This document shows, one piece after another, positions 10,035 through 21,898 of a stretch of 64,000 bases of DNA. The stretch lies in assembly GCA_022495995.1 (NCBI GenBank), contig JAFEMH010000930.1, forward strand, positions 189,001 through 253,000, written 5' to 3'. The notes beneath the pieces were generated by a model, which worked only from the letters and a program-made list of their open reading frames with translations, was not told the origin of the DNA and ran no database searches. Made by a program: the position numbers and the translations under genes. How positions within the stretch are numbered: position 1 is the first letter of the stretch; every line of letters begins with the position of its first letter. Source of the DNA: Adenophora triphylla var. japonica (Eukaryota; Streptophyta; Magnoliopsida; Asterales; Campanulaceae).

Positions 10035-11829
10035 TTGGGGCTGGAAATTCACGGCGAGGAAAGAAGGATACTTATTGAGTTCCTTAGAGCAAATTGCGAT
10101 GTGTTCGCTTGGAGGGTGGAAGATATGCAAGGCATCAGCGAGGACGTGATCCTCCATAAAATCAACGATGACCCCTCCTTCAAAAACATTCACCGTAAAT
10201 CCGAGATATTTCTCCCGGAGAAAGAGATTGCCATCAAGGAAGAGGTGGAAAAGTTGCTAAAGCGGGGATAATAAAGGAGATCTCCTACCCCAAATGGCTG
10301 GCCAATGTGGTCATGGTTAAGAAATCCAATGGCAAATGGAGGATGTGCGTTGATTTCACCGATCTCAACAAGGCATGCCCCAAAGATTGCTTCCCTCTTC
10401 CTCGCATAGACAGATTGGTGGATTCTATAGCCGGACACGAGTTCTAAGCTTCATTGATGCCTACTCCGGCTACCACCGGATCCAAATGGCTCCTGAAGAT
10501 GTCCGCTCTGTAGCCTTCATTGCTTTGCGGGCAAGACATACTTGCTACACTATGATGCCCTTTGGGCTAAAAAATGCGGGAGCCACATATCAGCGCATGG
10601 TCAATCTGGTCTTTAAAAACCAACTAGGCAGAAATCTGGAGGCTTACATTGACGACATGGTCATAAAAACTAAGGAAAACTCCCACGAGCTCGATGTGGA
10701 GGAAACCTTCAAAAACTTGCGCCATAACAGCATGAAGCTAAACCCCCTTAAGTGCGCTTTCGGGGTCAAGGCGGGCAAGTTCCTCGGATTCATGGTCAAC
10801 CAAAGAGGGATAGAGGCTAATCCAGAGAAAATCCAGGCCCTATTAGACATGAAACCTCCTGCCTGCGTGAAGGATGTGCAAAAACTCAATGGTCGCATCA
10901 CCGCACTTGGCCGCTTCATCTCGCGGTCAGCAGAGAGATGCCTCCCCTTCTTCAAAACTCTCAAAGGGGGGAAGAGAGCTGATGAATTTACATGGAGCAC
11001 TGAGTGCCATCAGGCTTTTGAAGAAGTCAAAACATACCTCGGGCAGCCACCTCTACTCAGCAGCCCGGTGCCCGGGGAAGAGCTTTTTCTGTTTCTAGCA
11101 GTTACTGATCTGGCAGTAGCTGCTGTTCTTGTAAGGGAGGAGAATAACTCCCAAAAACCAGTTTATTATGTAAGTAAGGCACTGTCCGCCGTAGAAGGGC
11201 GTTATCTTAATATAGAAAAGTTAGCTTACGCCTTGCTTGTATCTGCTCGAAAATTAAGAGCCTACTTTTCTGCACATCCTATAACTGTACTAACTGAGGC
11301 CCCGCTTAGAAAGGTTTTACATAAACCAGAGTCCTCGGGGAGAATGCTAGCTTGGTCTATAGAGCTCACCGAGTTCCAGATCACCTACTCCCCGAGAAAG
11401 ACAATCAAAGCGCAGGCCTTAGTTGATTTTGTAGTAGAATCATCATTCAAATTGGCGGACAGCGACCTCGGAAAAAGAAAGCGAGCAGAATCAGAAGATA
11501 ACCCAAAAAGCCCGAGCACAGAAATTGTTCAACCAAGGGAGCGTCCAGAAGAGGTGTGGACTTTATATGTGGACGGCTCCGCGAGCAAGTTAATCAGTGG
11601 AGCGGGCATACTTCTGATTGCACCCTGCGGGGAGAAATTCATGAGGGCCTTGAGATTCAAGTTCGAGGCATCAAACAATCAGGCTGAATATGAAGCGATT
11701 ATAGCGGGCATGGAATTGGCAAGAGACTTGGGAGTTCAGAATATTGAGATCAATAGTGACTCTCAGCTCATAGTTAATCAAATTAGGGGGGAGTATGATA
11801 CTATCAACCCAGTACTAACTCGATCGTGA
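10035..11829 (+). pseudogene. TE-C reverse transcriptase with two RNase H domains
   Basis: The RT N-terminus is at 10035-10265 (NCDVFAWRVEDM). The fingers with KWRMCVDFTDLNKACPKD follow in a shifted frame to 10446, and then a long frame runs to 11829. Visible motifs: SFIDAYSGYHRI, MPFGLKNAGATYQRM, the catalytic YIDDM at 10645-10659, a Gypsy RNase H (FLAVTDLAVAAVLV, KLAYALLVSARKL) and a second, plant-type RNase H with VDGSASK, QAEYEA and INSDSQL carrying its acidic residues. The paired RNase H domains are a Tat-lineage hallmark. Two single-step frameshifts, near 10266 and 10446, are the main damage. Confidence 0.92.
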
Positions 11830-11879
11830 CCTTGCAAAAAACCTCATCAAAAATTTAACTTACTATAAGCGGAACAAAG

Positions 11880-13255
11880 TAATGAGAGGGGACAATGGGG
11901 AAGCGGACCGCCGCTCAAGAATAACCGAGCAAGAAATTGGTGAGTTGGAGACAAATTGCCAGATTGAATTCACGGAGAGACCTGCTATAGATCGAATACA
12001 GATAAACAATATTGAGGATCAAGTAAGGGACTGGGTGGATGAAATGAAGGATTACATCGAGAAGCAATCCCTCCCCGAGGACCCAGTAAAGGCTAGAGCC
12101 ATCAGAACGGTGTCCGCGAAATACCTCGTCCTCGATGGGGTGCTTTTTCGGCGATCATTCACCAAGCCTTTACTAAGATGTGTTAAGACTCACATGGTCA
12201 CCAACTTACTCTATGAGGTTCATGAAGGAGTTTGTGGCGGACATCCAGTGCTCGCACCCTCTCAAACAAGATCAAATTCCAAGGATTCTTTTGGCCCACA
12301 ATGAGAAGGGATGCGCAGGAGTATGTTAGAAAATGTGATAAGTGCCAGAGATTTGCGGACATCCCTAGACTACCATCAACAGAGCAGACTTTGGTAGTAC
12401 CATCGTGGCCGTTTGATACGTGGGGGATAGATCTTATTGGACCATTTCCAACTGCTAGAGGGATCATCAAGTATGCCGTGGTGGCCGTGGATTATTTTAC
12501 CAAGTGGACGGAAGCAAAGGGCTTGGCCACTATTTCCGAGATAACACTATCAGTTTTGTCCACGACCACATCTATTGTCGATTTGGGGTTCCCGAGCAAT
12601 AATTTCGAGATAATGGCACCCAATTCTCCGCAAAATTCACTGCGGAATGTGTGAGAATGAAGGTGCAACACCGTAAGTCCGCAGTTGCCTATCCTCAGGG
12701 AAATGGTCAAGCTGAGGCCGCGAACAAGCTAGTCCTAACTGCCTTAAAGAAAAATTTGGAGGGGCGAGGAAGACGTTGGTTGGACGAGCTCCGGATCGCA
12801 TTATGGGTTGTCCGCACCACAATAAGAAATTCAACGGGAGAAACTCCCTTCTCGCTCACGTATGGGTCGGAAGGCAATGGCTCCGGTTGAGGTAGCCCTA
12901 CCCTCGTACGTAGTCACATACTTCGACGAGTCTCAAAGCGAGGCAAACGAAGGTGTGACACGGACGATCTCGAAGGAAAGAGAATGCGGGCACATGAAAA
13001 AATGGTGAACTACAAACGAAGCGAGGAAGCACCATGATAAAAGAGTAAATAGGAGGAGTTTTCGGTTGAGGCGGGTACTCGAAGCGTAGAGGTCCAAGGG
13101 ACCCAACACAGTTTCAACAAGCTGTCGCCGAAATGGGAAGGTCCATATGAGGTCACAAAGATAGTCAAAGAGGGTACCTATATGTTGCGACCAAAAGAGG
13201 GAGAAGAGCTTAAGCACGCCTGGAATAGCGACCACCTTAAGAGATACTTCTTTTA
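11880..13255 (+). pseudogene. TE-C integrase
   Basis: The integrase runs in three frames. 11882-12304 holds the RNase H-integrase linker. 12232-12654 holds the zinc-binding CDKCQRF and the core start TWGIDLIGPF with the first catalytic Asp. 12651-12890 holds the region with the third acidic residue (GQAEAANK). The second Asp is in RDNGTQF, read from about 12610 in another frame. The C-terminal domain ends LKRYFF and a stop at 13253-13255. Integrase inserts the cDNA and leaves the 5-bp duplication seen here. Frameshifts near 12290, 12600, 12650 and 12890 make it non-functional. Confidence 0.88.
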
Positions 13256-14461
13256 AAATCTTTGTAATTTTTTGGAAGGAGTATAGACTATATATATATG
13301 AGGGAGAAGTTATCATCATATTTTGATGCAAAAATCAATTCCCACCAGCCTCAAAAGCTAAGGTGGATGCCCGCGTGCGGATGCCAGTGAGTTCAAGAGC
13401 CAACATATGAGCTCCTACTTACTGATGCGCAAAGATCTAAGGATCCGCATGCCTATATATGTACAAAGATCCATTACGATCCGTACTATGATCGCGGGGA
13501 GGACTCTCTCCTGCTCGCGTGAAACCACCAAAAATAAGTGGATATAGATGAACGTAGGTACAAAGGCCATGATGCCCGTGCCTACGGACTCTAGTGGGGA
13601 CAATGACCTGAAGTCCGGACCCACTAATTGCGCGAAGGACCTCGTTAGGGCCGTTACTCGCATGCCTGTATGTGACAAAGGCCTACATATAAGCCCGTTC
13701 ACCAGATCGCCACGAGACCCTCACGAAAAACCCTAGGGAGTTTTGAATAAAGGGTCAAATAAGTGAGAACCTCCAATAAGGGGATACGGATGCCAGGGGG
13801 TTAAAGGGCCTCTATGCTAAAATATGCTCCTACCTTTACATTGCGCGGACAATAGCCTCACGGCCACCTTACGCATGCCCTATGAAAGTATGCTTGTCTT
13901 GGCTACTTTTGACTTACACCACAGCTCGCAAGGATGGGAATAAGTGTAAATGGATGAGAGTGATCAAACTAGTTTAACAAAGCCAAACAGGACAAACGAG
14001 GTTAAGGCCTCAAAGTTTGCCACAAGGCTAAACAAACGCGATCATAGAAGAATAAGGTCAAGCTCTCACAAAAACCTAAGGGTTTTGAATAAAGAGTTAG
14101 GAAAACTCAAAAATGCGGGCAAAGGGCCTACTAAGCTTTGCCCGCAGAAGGAGAGTATAAAGTTAATTGCAAGTCAAAAACGCTGGAAAAAGTAATAGGC
14201 AAGAATGCAAGTATTAAGGTGCTCGAAAATTGCCAAACTACTCAAAATAGCCTACGAGACAAGCAATTAAGATAAAAGTAAAGGAGCCAAGTGGAGAAAA
14301 ATGCTTCTATTGATGACTGAGAAAGTATTTACAAATTCCTACACTATTACAAGGATCCTACAAGCTATTACAGAAGGGAAAAAGTAAAAAATCCTAAACT
14401 ATAGGAGCTTGGTCCTTGGCTGCATCTGCCAGTCTCCACAGCCGCACCATCTCGTGCCCGC
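13256..14461. other. TE-C spacer between integrase and antisense gene
   Basis: About 1.2 kb with no recognisable gene. It is moderately AT-rich with repeated GCCCGC / GCGGGC words, also frequent in the LTR. The short plus-strand frame at 13950-14195 is Lys-rich and has no recognised domain. The CTACG stem-loop found at this position in TE-F and TE-H was not seen here. Confidence 0.55.
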
Positions 14462-17400
14462 TTACGAAATTGGAGTTGGGGAAGGAAGACGGGTCATCAG
14501 AATCTCTATTATAGGGTCAGAGATGGGCTCAGTAGAGGCTGGAGCTGGAGCTGCCCGCGAAGGAAAGAGATCTCCTATGGCAGGCCCATTTGGAAGAACC
14601 TGAGCCAAGGCATCCCCCAATGATATAGGGTTATCCCCGAATCGCAGTTCATCCAAATCGGCGATCAGGCTAAGAGCCGTCACTTCTGCCACAGGAGGCA
14701 AAGAGGCCGCGGCGGACAGCTCCAAACCTTTGACCTCGTCCTCGGACAAGGAAACTAATGCATGCCCGGGCAAGCATTCATCATCCGTAGCAACAAGCGA
14801 GCCAATCACGGCCAACTCCTGCACGGTGAACTTGCCCGTGGCCGCAAAATTCCTTATTTGTGTCCGGACCCCAGCCTCATACTGAGCCAGGTTTTCAGCA
14901 ACGAGCCAGTCCTTGAAAGCTTGGGAGTTCTTGTATTCCTCCACAGCTTCCTTGCGGACATCGTCGAGGGCGGACTTCCCCTCTGCCTCCATCCTTTTGT
15001 AGGGGAGCAGCTCATCGGACAGCTCGTCCACCTTCTTCCCCAAAGCCTCCCGGATCGGCCTTGGCGGCATCCGGCTGGCCATGAGCTCTTTATTCACAGG
15101 CTCCCACTCGTTCTTGTGCCCGCGGAGCTCATCCCGCTGACCCCTTATCCTCTCAAGGTCCTTCTCGAGCTGGGTCACCCTCTCCTGGAAACCCTTCAAA
15201 TCGTTCTCCTTCTGAGTGAAGGCCCTTTCCTTGTCCTCCAGCAGGGAGTTCAAGGTTCCAATTCTTGTTTGAGCCTCCTCCAGCTCCCGAAGTTTGGCCG
15301 CCAAGATGGAAGTTTTGTTCTCCACCTCAGCGGTCAGAGTGTCACAGCTTTCACGCAGCCGCAGCACCTTATTACTCACCTGCGGGCAGAAAGGTCAAAA
15401 GTTATACAGTGAAAAGCATGGTGAAGCCAAAAGATTAGATCAAGCGAGCATCTACCTCGGTCAGAGCGAGGCCTATATCCCCCACCAGGGCAGAGGCATT
15501 CTCCTCGACAACTATGCCTTTATAGAAGTCCGGAGAGTATAGGCGGTTCGCCAGCCCGATCCCAACGGAGGCATTGGCAGAGTTCCGGGCATAGATATCC
15601 ACCCCGGTGATAGGAGACACCTTGGACAACCTCTTCCTAACCGCCAGAGTCTCCTCGCGAGTGGTCAAGGAGGCCACTGGATAAGCAGCCGAGCAGATTG
15701 TGCCCCAACGGGGGAGAAGAAGGCTGAAGCCACGGCAGGCGATCATAGTCCGAGGAGGAGCATCCCCGACCTTCTGCAGCTTCCTTTGTCCCTGTCCCAG
15801 CTCTCCATCCCTCTCATTTCTCTTCCGAGAATCCGTTTGATGGCCGGAAGGAATGGTGCGGCCAGGGGGAGAGCGGGAGCCTCTAGTCTTTGGATGGAGG
15901 AGGACCCTGGGGGTGGAGCGAGATTCCCGTAGTAGGGATAGTCTTGGGAAGGCTCGGGGATCCCCGTCTTTCTGCTGACAACGGGCACCGTCTTATCCTT
16001 GGTGGGGACCCCTCCCATCTCATTCTGCCTCTTCAGGGCAGCTTCCTTGTTGGCCTTCATGTTCTTGGCCTTCAGTTGAGCAGCACTTAGAGGAGGAGCC
16101 ATCAGAAATTGTATTCTTCTGGATCTACTCTGGAGGGAAAGAGAAAAGGTTAGAATACAGTCCAAAAAATCAAAGATAAAAATAAATTGGCAAACAGTTA
16201 CATGAAAAAAAGTTAGAGACCGATAAGTTCGGGAGGATCGCACTCAGCGCCCAGCATGCAGGTCTTACAATCCGCCTCAAATTGGTAGTGCTCGTGCACC
16301 CTCCAATCAGGGTCACGAGGCAACGACTCTATTGCTACTCTGGGGGCATGTGGGGCGCCCTCCCTGCGAGGAGCCACCCCCGAGTAGATCAATAAGGGCT
16401 CATCCACTACAATTGTGCCTACATCATAAACGGGCTCCTCCCCGCTATCCAAGTAAAGGGCCAGATGCCTCTCTATGGCAGTGCGCATAGCATCGGCAGA
16501 GGAAGGGTCCGGATATTTGCTAGCGGCCACCTTCATAGGGACGGGGCTGGAAGGTTTGGAAAAGGGCCATCCGAACCTGGACTCAATGACCAAGATATCC
16601 TTCTGGTTCCATTGGTCAAACTTGTTCGAGGGGGGAGAGAAGGTCTTGGTAGAGAAATTCCTAGCCTTCAAACCCAGAATACTCCGGCTGATTTGGTTTT
16701 GGTAGTAGGCATAAAGCCCGGCCAGGGTGGGTTCATAGCCCAAGAATCTGCAAACAGCTATGAAAGAAACAATGGCCCTGATGGCATTGGGAGTCAGGTT
16801 CATGGGGAGGCAGCTGTTGAACTCCAGGAATTCATAGTAGAAAGGATCCAAGGGCAGCCTCAGGCCATTCTCAAATTGAGCACCATAAAAAACTAAGGCC
16901 CTATTATCCTCGCGGACATCAGCTACTGTCTCCTGCCTCAACTTATCCTTCCCCTTTATCGGAACGTGCCCAAGGGTGCGGACACGATAGGCCTTGCGGT
17001 CAACATTGTACACTTCATAAATATCCTCCTCCCAGTTGAGGATAGCCACTTCCTTGGCTTTCTTACTGCGGCCATGGCCAGGGTTCGCCTCAAGAGCTGG
17101 CCGTTTGCCTTTATTGCGGGCAGGGGCCTCAGCTACCTCCTCCTCGGAGTCAGGGTCAGAAAAGGCATCTACAATATTTGTGGTCTCAGCGGCCTTCTTA
17201 GAGGTCCCCGCAGCCCTCCTAAGTTCGACCTCGCGGTCATCCTCCTCGGTCTCCGTGCTCGTCGAGCCAAAGAGACCAGTGGCATCACCGCGGGCAGAGG
17301 TCACTTCATCCTCATCCTCCCCGCCTACAGTAGTCTCAAAATTCAGAGGCTCCAGCTCCTCACTACTACTCAGTTCAATGGGTTCAGCACCAGGGGCCGC

Positions 17401-17895
17401 GGGCACCACGTTGGGAAATACAGTCCTCAGGGGCAGGACATCCAAGGGGTCATTCAGGTCTGTGCCCGGTGCCCGCGCAGCATTGGTTTGATGGGGGTCC
17501 ATTAGCTCACACTTCTCCCAGTCACAAACTACTTCGGGGACGCGAATCGCTCTCCTCACTAGTTCAACGGCGTTCAGAGCCGAGCCTCTCTCGCGGGGAA
17601 ACCTGCACAAAACCCCCATCACAAAATTTCTCAGCCTACTGGTATCCCCCAACACCAAAACATCACCGTTCCTTTTTACCCTTTTATCCTTGGCCTCCCA
17701 CAACCGGGGTGGGACAAAAGGCCCCCATTGGGATTTTTCGCAGAAATACTGGAAGCACTCAAGGGATAACCTAAGCCACCCATGGCCTACCTTCCTAAAT
17801 ATCCCCCCTGTCCGTTTACAAACAGCAAACAGATCTGGAGTGCTCCCATCTCCTAACTCTATGGGACGGCGGGGTCCAAACTCTCGAGTGCTCAT
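14462..17895 (-). CDS. TE-C antisense gene, PF04195-like (putative gypsy-type transposase) protein
   Basis: A multi-exon gene on the strand opposite to pol. Exon 1 starts MSTREFGPRR at 17895 and is open for 560 codons to 16213. It has an acidic Ser/Glu-rich middle (about residues 180-260), and then LPLDPFYYEFLEF and PNAIRAIVSFIAVCRFLG, the signature I recall for Pfam PF04195. A second exon lies at about 16129-15456 with a shift near 15800. A third, 15379-14462, joins by a clean splice (GAG|GTAGATG donor at 15455, CCGCAG acceptor at 15381-15380) and encodes a long coiled coil followed by an acidic tail. The exon 1-2 junction is unclear, and exon 2 may start its own ORF (MAPPLSAAQLK). Antisense ORFs between pol and 3' LTR are known from Tat elements; their function is not known. 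Confidence 0.75.
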
Positions 17896-18473
17896 TGTTC
17901 AGAAACCAGGAAAAGAAAAATAGAGGGAGATGAAGAAGAAAAAGCACCCAACAAATTACTTACGAGAGAAAGGTTGAGAGGTGGATTCGGAAAACAGTAG
18001 CACGGAGGTCGCAGCAAAATTTCTCTCTCAAAAGCTCTCTGAAGGTTTGGAAACGGTAAAAAGGGTTTGAGGTTTAAGGGTTTGGTATTTATAAGGCCTA
18101 CCTATACGGGTTAACCCGTTAACCCGTATTAATTAGCCCACAAATCCAACCTCGGACCATGAACCGTTTCCAACGTTTGAAAATTCGAAAAATTAAATAC
18201 CTTTTGCATTTATTACCCCCCTTGGATGGCTGACACGTACCCCTGACGTACCACTAACCCGTCTTTTCATACGCGAGGGGCCCACCTGTTAACCGGGAGG
18301 CACGCCATGCAAGGGACCACGTGTCACTCACTGGTGCCTCCCGAACGTTCCCTTTGGCCCATGGGGCCAAGCAACAAACAAGGAAAAACGCTAACACTGG
18401 TGCTCGCTCGAGGAGCAATTGAGGCAGACCGAGCTTCTAGTAGCTCCTCACTCAGACCATAAATAATCACACT
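17896..18473 (-). promoter_or_regulatory. TE-C antisense-gene upstream region with TATA box and palindrome
   Basis: Upstream of the antisense ATG (higher coordinates) is a minus-strand TATA box (plus-strand TATTTATAAG at 18086-18095). Ten bp further upstream is the perfect palindrome ACGGGTTAACCCGT (18106-18119), followed by an overlapping second half-copy (TTAACCCGT to 18127). The leader of the antisense transcript would be about 170-190 bp. The arrangement resembles the TATA-plus-dyad promoters of TE-A, TE-G and TE-H, but with a different dyad. The rest of the stretch has no gene. Confidence 0.55.
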
Positions 18474-18489
18474 TGGAGCTAGGGGCCAT
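18474..18489 (+). promoter_or_regulatory. TE-C polypurine tract
   Basis: A purine-rich run, GGAGCTAGGGG, lies directly before the 3' LTR start at 18490. It is the expected plus-strand primer site. Confidence 0.65.
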
Positions 18490-19325
18490 TGATGAGCCTG
18501 GATCTACTGGACCGGGCCCGCGCTCGGTCTAGTCCAAGGAACCAGTGACGTGGCAGTTCCTAGACCGTTGGAGGGAAGACCGCGGACAAATAGGCCCTTG
18601 TGGTCAAGACCGTGTCCCTCCTCGCATCGTCCCCATCGAGCACCATTGGGACCCTGCTCGCTGGATCCGTGCCCGCATGAGTCATGCCCGCATCAACCGT
18701 GCTCGCGTCATATATCTTTGACCTCGGGCACAACGATTGGCTAACGGGCACATGCTTCCTCGGTTAATGTCAAGCCTTGCGAGCAAGTTAGCTTACCGGC
18801 TCTGACGGGCCACTTGCCGGCTCCCCATCACGCATTCAATGCGGCTCGGTCCGGCGCCTACTATTCCATTTAATGCAATAAGCCGGCTACACGGCTCATG
18901 TCCCTTTCAGCCATGTCCCTTGGACAGTCAATGTTCCCTCCCTGACAGGACCAATTAGCTGCGGACACGTGTAGCTGGTCAAATACCAAAGTGCCCCCTA
19001 GGGCTGATCTCATTGCTTACCTCAACAAGCACCATTGCATTGCCTATAAATAGAAGGCCTTTACCCCCTTGGGCAAGGTAAGTTCCATATACAATTGAGT
19101 AAGCTCTTTTACTCTCTAAACCTAAACACACACACTCAAAAGGTATTCAAAGCCTTATTACTCAGTATTCTCACTCTCACATCCGAGGGCCTGAGTTGGA
19201 GTAACATCCAACTTTGACCTTAACGGTGCTTGTTTGTGTTGTGATCTAGGTACATAAAACCACCAAATATATCCTAGCCAGATATCCTTGAACCGCTCCT
19301 GACCCCAAAAGCTGTGGCGTCATCA
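18490..19325 (+). repeat. TE-C 3' LTR (836 bp)
   Basis: Matches the 5' LTR from TGATGAGCC to GTCATCA with a few substitutions and small indels. Examples are AGCCTGG against AGCCCGG near the start and a changed stretch near 18738-18765 (TGGCTAACGGG against TGACTGCGGG). Confidence 0.93.
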
Positions 19326-19820
19326 CGCATTCAATGCGGCTCAGTCCGGCACCTACTATTCCATTTAATGCAATAAGCCGGCTACACGGCTCATGTCCCT
19401 TTCAGCCATGTCCCTTGGACAGTCAATGTTCCCTCCCTGACAGGACCAATTAGCTGCGGACACGTGTAGCTGGTCAAATACCAAAGTGCCCCCTAGGGCT
19501 GATCTCATTGCTTACCTCAACAAGCACTATTGCATTGCCTATAAATAGAAGGCCTTTACCCCCTTGGGCAAGGTAAGTTCCATATACAATTGAGTAAGCT
19601 CTTTTACTCTCTAAACCTAAACACACACACTCAAAAGGTATTCAAAGCCTTATTACTCAGTATTCTCACTCTCACACCCGAGGGCCTGAGTTGGAGTAAC
19701 ATCCAACTTTGACCTTAATGGTGCTTGTTTGTGTTGTGATCTAGGTACATAAAACCACCAAATATATCCTAGCCAGATATCCTTGAACCGCTCCTGACCC
19801 CAAAAGCTGTGGCGTCATCA
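19321..19820 (+). repeat. TE-C extra partial LTR fused to the 3' LTR
   Basis: After the 3' LTR end (GTCATCA) the sequence continues at an internal LTR position (CGCATTCAATGCGG) and runs again to GTCATCA at 19820, followed by the target duplication CATTG. So the last 500 bp or so of the LTR are present twice. The junction lies at a shared CATCACGCATTC, which fits a microhomology event or template switch. Both LTR copies lie inside a single target-duplication pair. Confidence 0.9.
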
Positions 19821-19872
19821 CATTGCTTGTTCCATTTTTTTTTCATGATTTTGTAAACGATTGCTTTGTTAG

Positions 19873-20093
19873 ATGAATTACATACTCGAAGAAAATCCAA
19901 AGGGAATGAGCTACATGGTAGGGTACGGATCAAACTATCCACGAGAAGTTCATCACAGAGGGGCTTCAATGTCGATAAAGAAGGATAAAACATTTGTTTC
20001 ATGCAAAGGAGGTTATGATCTTTGGTTCAACAAAATTGAAGCGAACCCAAATGTTTTGGAAGGAGCCATAGTTGGAGGTCCAGATAAAGGTGT
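19873..20093 (+). pseudogene. Endoglucanase (GH9) penultimate coding block, interrupted by TE-D
   Basis: The exon starts after the acceptor TTGTTAG and continues in phase from 5903: a [19 protein letters not shown] segment, then the first GH9 active-site signature with its His ([12 protein letters not shown]), then [16 protein letters not shown]. In plant GH9 enzymes the second signature with the catalytic Asp and Glu follows directly. Here TE-D enters right after it. Translation would run 24 codons into the LTR to a stop at 20161-20163, losing the Asp/Glu pair, so the allele is null unless TE-D could be spliced out cleanly. Family members usually have DYILGDNP; the changes to Asn and Glu here are mild. 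Confidence 0.92.
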
Positions 20094-20787
20094 TGTTGTG
20101 AAATTGGGGGGATCACCACATCCACTAGCCCATACTAGCAGTCATCAACATGGAGAAAAATAAATCAACACATGATAATATGAAAGAACAAGAACACCGA
20201 TAATTTGTGAACCCGGTTCACCACCACCCGTGGCTACATCCGGAGTCACCAAGCCAGGATATCACTATAATAATATATGAAGGATTACAACTTTACATAT
20301 GCACTCACACAGATCTAGCATAGTAACTCTCCATGAGCAATCTCTCATATATATTATCTAACCTCCCCGAGAACGTACAAATAACACAGTCATGGCCGGG
20401 TTGTAGGATCGCCCCCATGGCTCTCCTAGGCCCCCGACCCCCCTTCCTAGACACTATTTTGTGGCTCCCTTTGATATCCTAACTTTCTCCTCTTGGGTAC
20501 AAATATTATGGTGGTAGTCACAATGTATTTATAGAGATACAAAACCTACTCCTGATCAAAACCTAATTTACCCGGAGTCCTTGAGACGGAAGGAGTATAA
20601 TTTTAATTAGGAATGCTAATATTAATTTCATATGTGGACTCCTTTCCAGAAATCCGTCCCCGACAAACTGTTCCTTTGGGCGGTCGCCCACCTCCTCTAT
20701 GGGCGGTCGCCCACTTCAACAGTCGCTCCGATTTTCTGCTCCTCCATGGTTTTGATCCTCTCCTTGGTTTTGGCTCCAATCCCAACA
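20094..20787 (-). repeat. TE-D 3' LTR (694 bp)
   Basis: Plus-strand ends TGTTGTGAAATT and AATCCCAACA. It holds a minus-strand TATA box (plus TATTTATAG, 20526-20534) and two TGGGCGGTCGCCCA dyads upstream of it (20677-20690 and 20700-20713). Confidence 0.93.
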
Positions 20788-21884
20788 ATCTCCCACCTGG
20801 AGACATAAACCACCATTGTGACATGCTCCTATCATACTCCCACCTGAGAATGATCCACCAAATATTTTACACCACCATGTTGAGCCTCCACGCTCCTCCA
20901 CCATGAGCCTCCACGCCCAAGTAATAAGGCGAGTTGAAACCAAGCGACGCTTCAACCTCTCCGTGTTAGATCCTTCTTGCCTCCCCAAATCAACTTCTAC
21001 CTTGATTTATTTGCAAGACTAACTTCGCCTTCTCCCTCCTAGATCCACTCCCCTTGCAATGCTCCCCATGAAACTCGGACACACCTTGCTTCTTGCATTG
21101 TCTTCTTGTGGTCTTTTTTCTCGCTCTCTGTTAGGTACTTGTGACTGTCTCCTTGCTGGCCAGCTACACATTGTCACCTCTCCACCCTAACACACCGTTT
21201 ATTGATGTCTCTCCCCTTTTTACACCAACAGGCCGGTCTCCAAGCCTCTTGCTCCCACCCGGAACGAAATTGATGTTGTCGGTAGAGTACAACATCCTCC
21301 TTACCCTTCATCCGTCATTTGCGAGAAGTCCTCATCTTCCTACGTTGTCTGACCGGCTTATACCACTCACCTTTGCAAGAAGAGATTGTATCAAAATAGG
21401 AAACAAAATCTGCTGCAGAAAAAACTCTCCCGACACGTGGGCGGTCGCCCACCACCCCATGGGCGGTCGCCCATGAAGAATTTCCCACGAGCCCAACCTT
21501 CTGTCCATGTGGGCGGTCGCCCACCACCACCATGGGCGGTCGCCCAGTACTCCAGAAGCTCCTCCGACTTAGACTCCTTTTCTTTCATATTTTTCTCCAA
21601 CCACCTTGACTGCCCCATAAACCCTTGAACATCTCCAGATCTATCTTGATCTCTGCATCTCCAAAATTCCACCTCGAATTTCTGCAGATCTCAATAAGAA
21701 ACAAACGAACTCTTCAGACTTCCTGATCTTCCGCACGATCGTGGACCTATTTGGCACGTGTCTTGCTTCAACCATAAACCCTAGAAGCTCTCAAATCCCT
21801 GCACGTCTTCCACACGAAGAATCTGCACGAAAAATCTGTTGTCTCTTTTCTTCACCTTGGATCTCTCCTAGATCTCGAACCAAA
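20788..21884 (-). other. TE-D internal region
   Basis: About 1.1 kb with no gag or pol homology and no convincing ORF. It begins on the left with the polypurine tract (minus GGTGGGAGA). It contains four TGGGCGGTCGCCCA dyads in two pairs (21438-21451 with 21460-21473, and 21510-21523 with 21533-21546), the same motif as in the LTRs. Confidence 0.8.
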
Positions 21885-21896
21885 GCTCTGATACCA
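21885..21896 (-). promoter_or_regulatory. TE-D primer-binding site, initiator tRNA-Met
   Basis: Minus strand TGGTATCAGAGC, two bases after the LTR end. This is the standard tRNA-Met(i) primer site of plant LTR retrotransposons and shows that the element is oriented right to left. Confidence 0.9.
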
Positions 21897-21898
21897 GT

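Larger units (their letters stand above)
6292..19820 (+). mobile_element. TE-C: Tat-like Ty3/Gypsy element with antisense gene
   Basis: A 13.5-kb element with target duplication CATTG (6287-6291 and 19821-19825), sitting in the sense orientation in an endoglucanase intron. Order: 5' LTR (6292-7130), primer site, gag, protease, RT with two RNase H domains, integrase, a 1.2-kb spacer, a multi-exon antisense gene (14462-17895), polypurine tract, 3' LTR (18490-19325), then an extra partial LTR (19321-19820). The dual RNase H and the antisense ORF between pol and 3' LTR place it in the Tat lineage. Pol has a few frameshifts but most catalytic motifs survive. The LTRs are very similar by eye (836 against 839 bp), so the insertion is recent. 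Confidence 0.92.
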
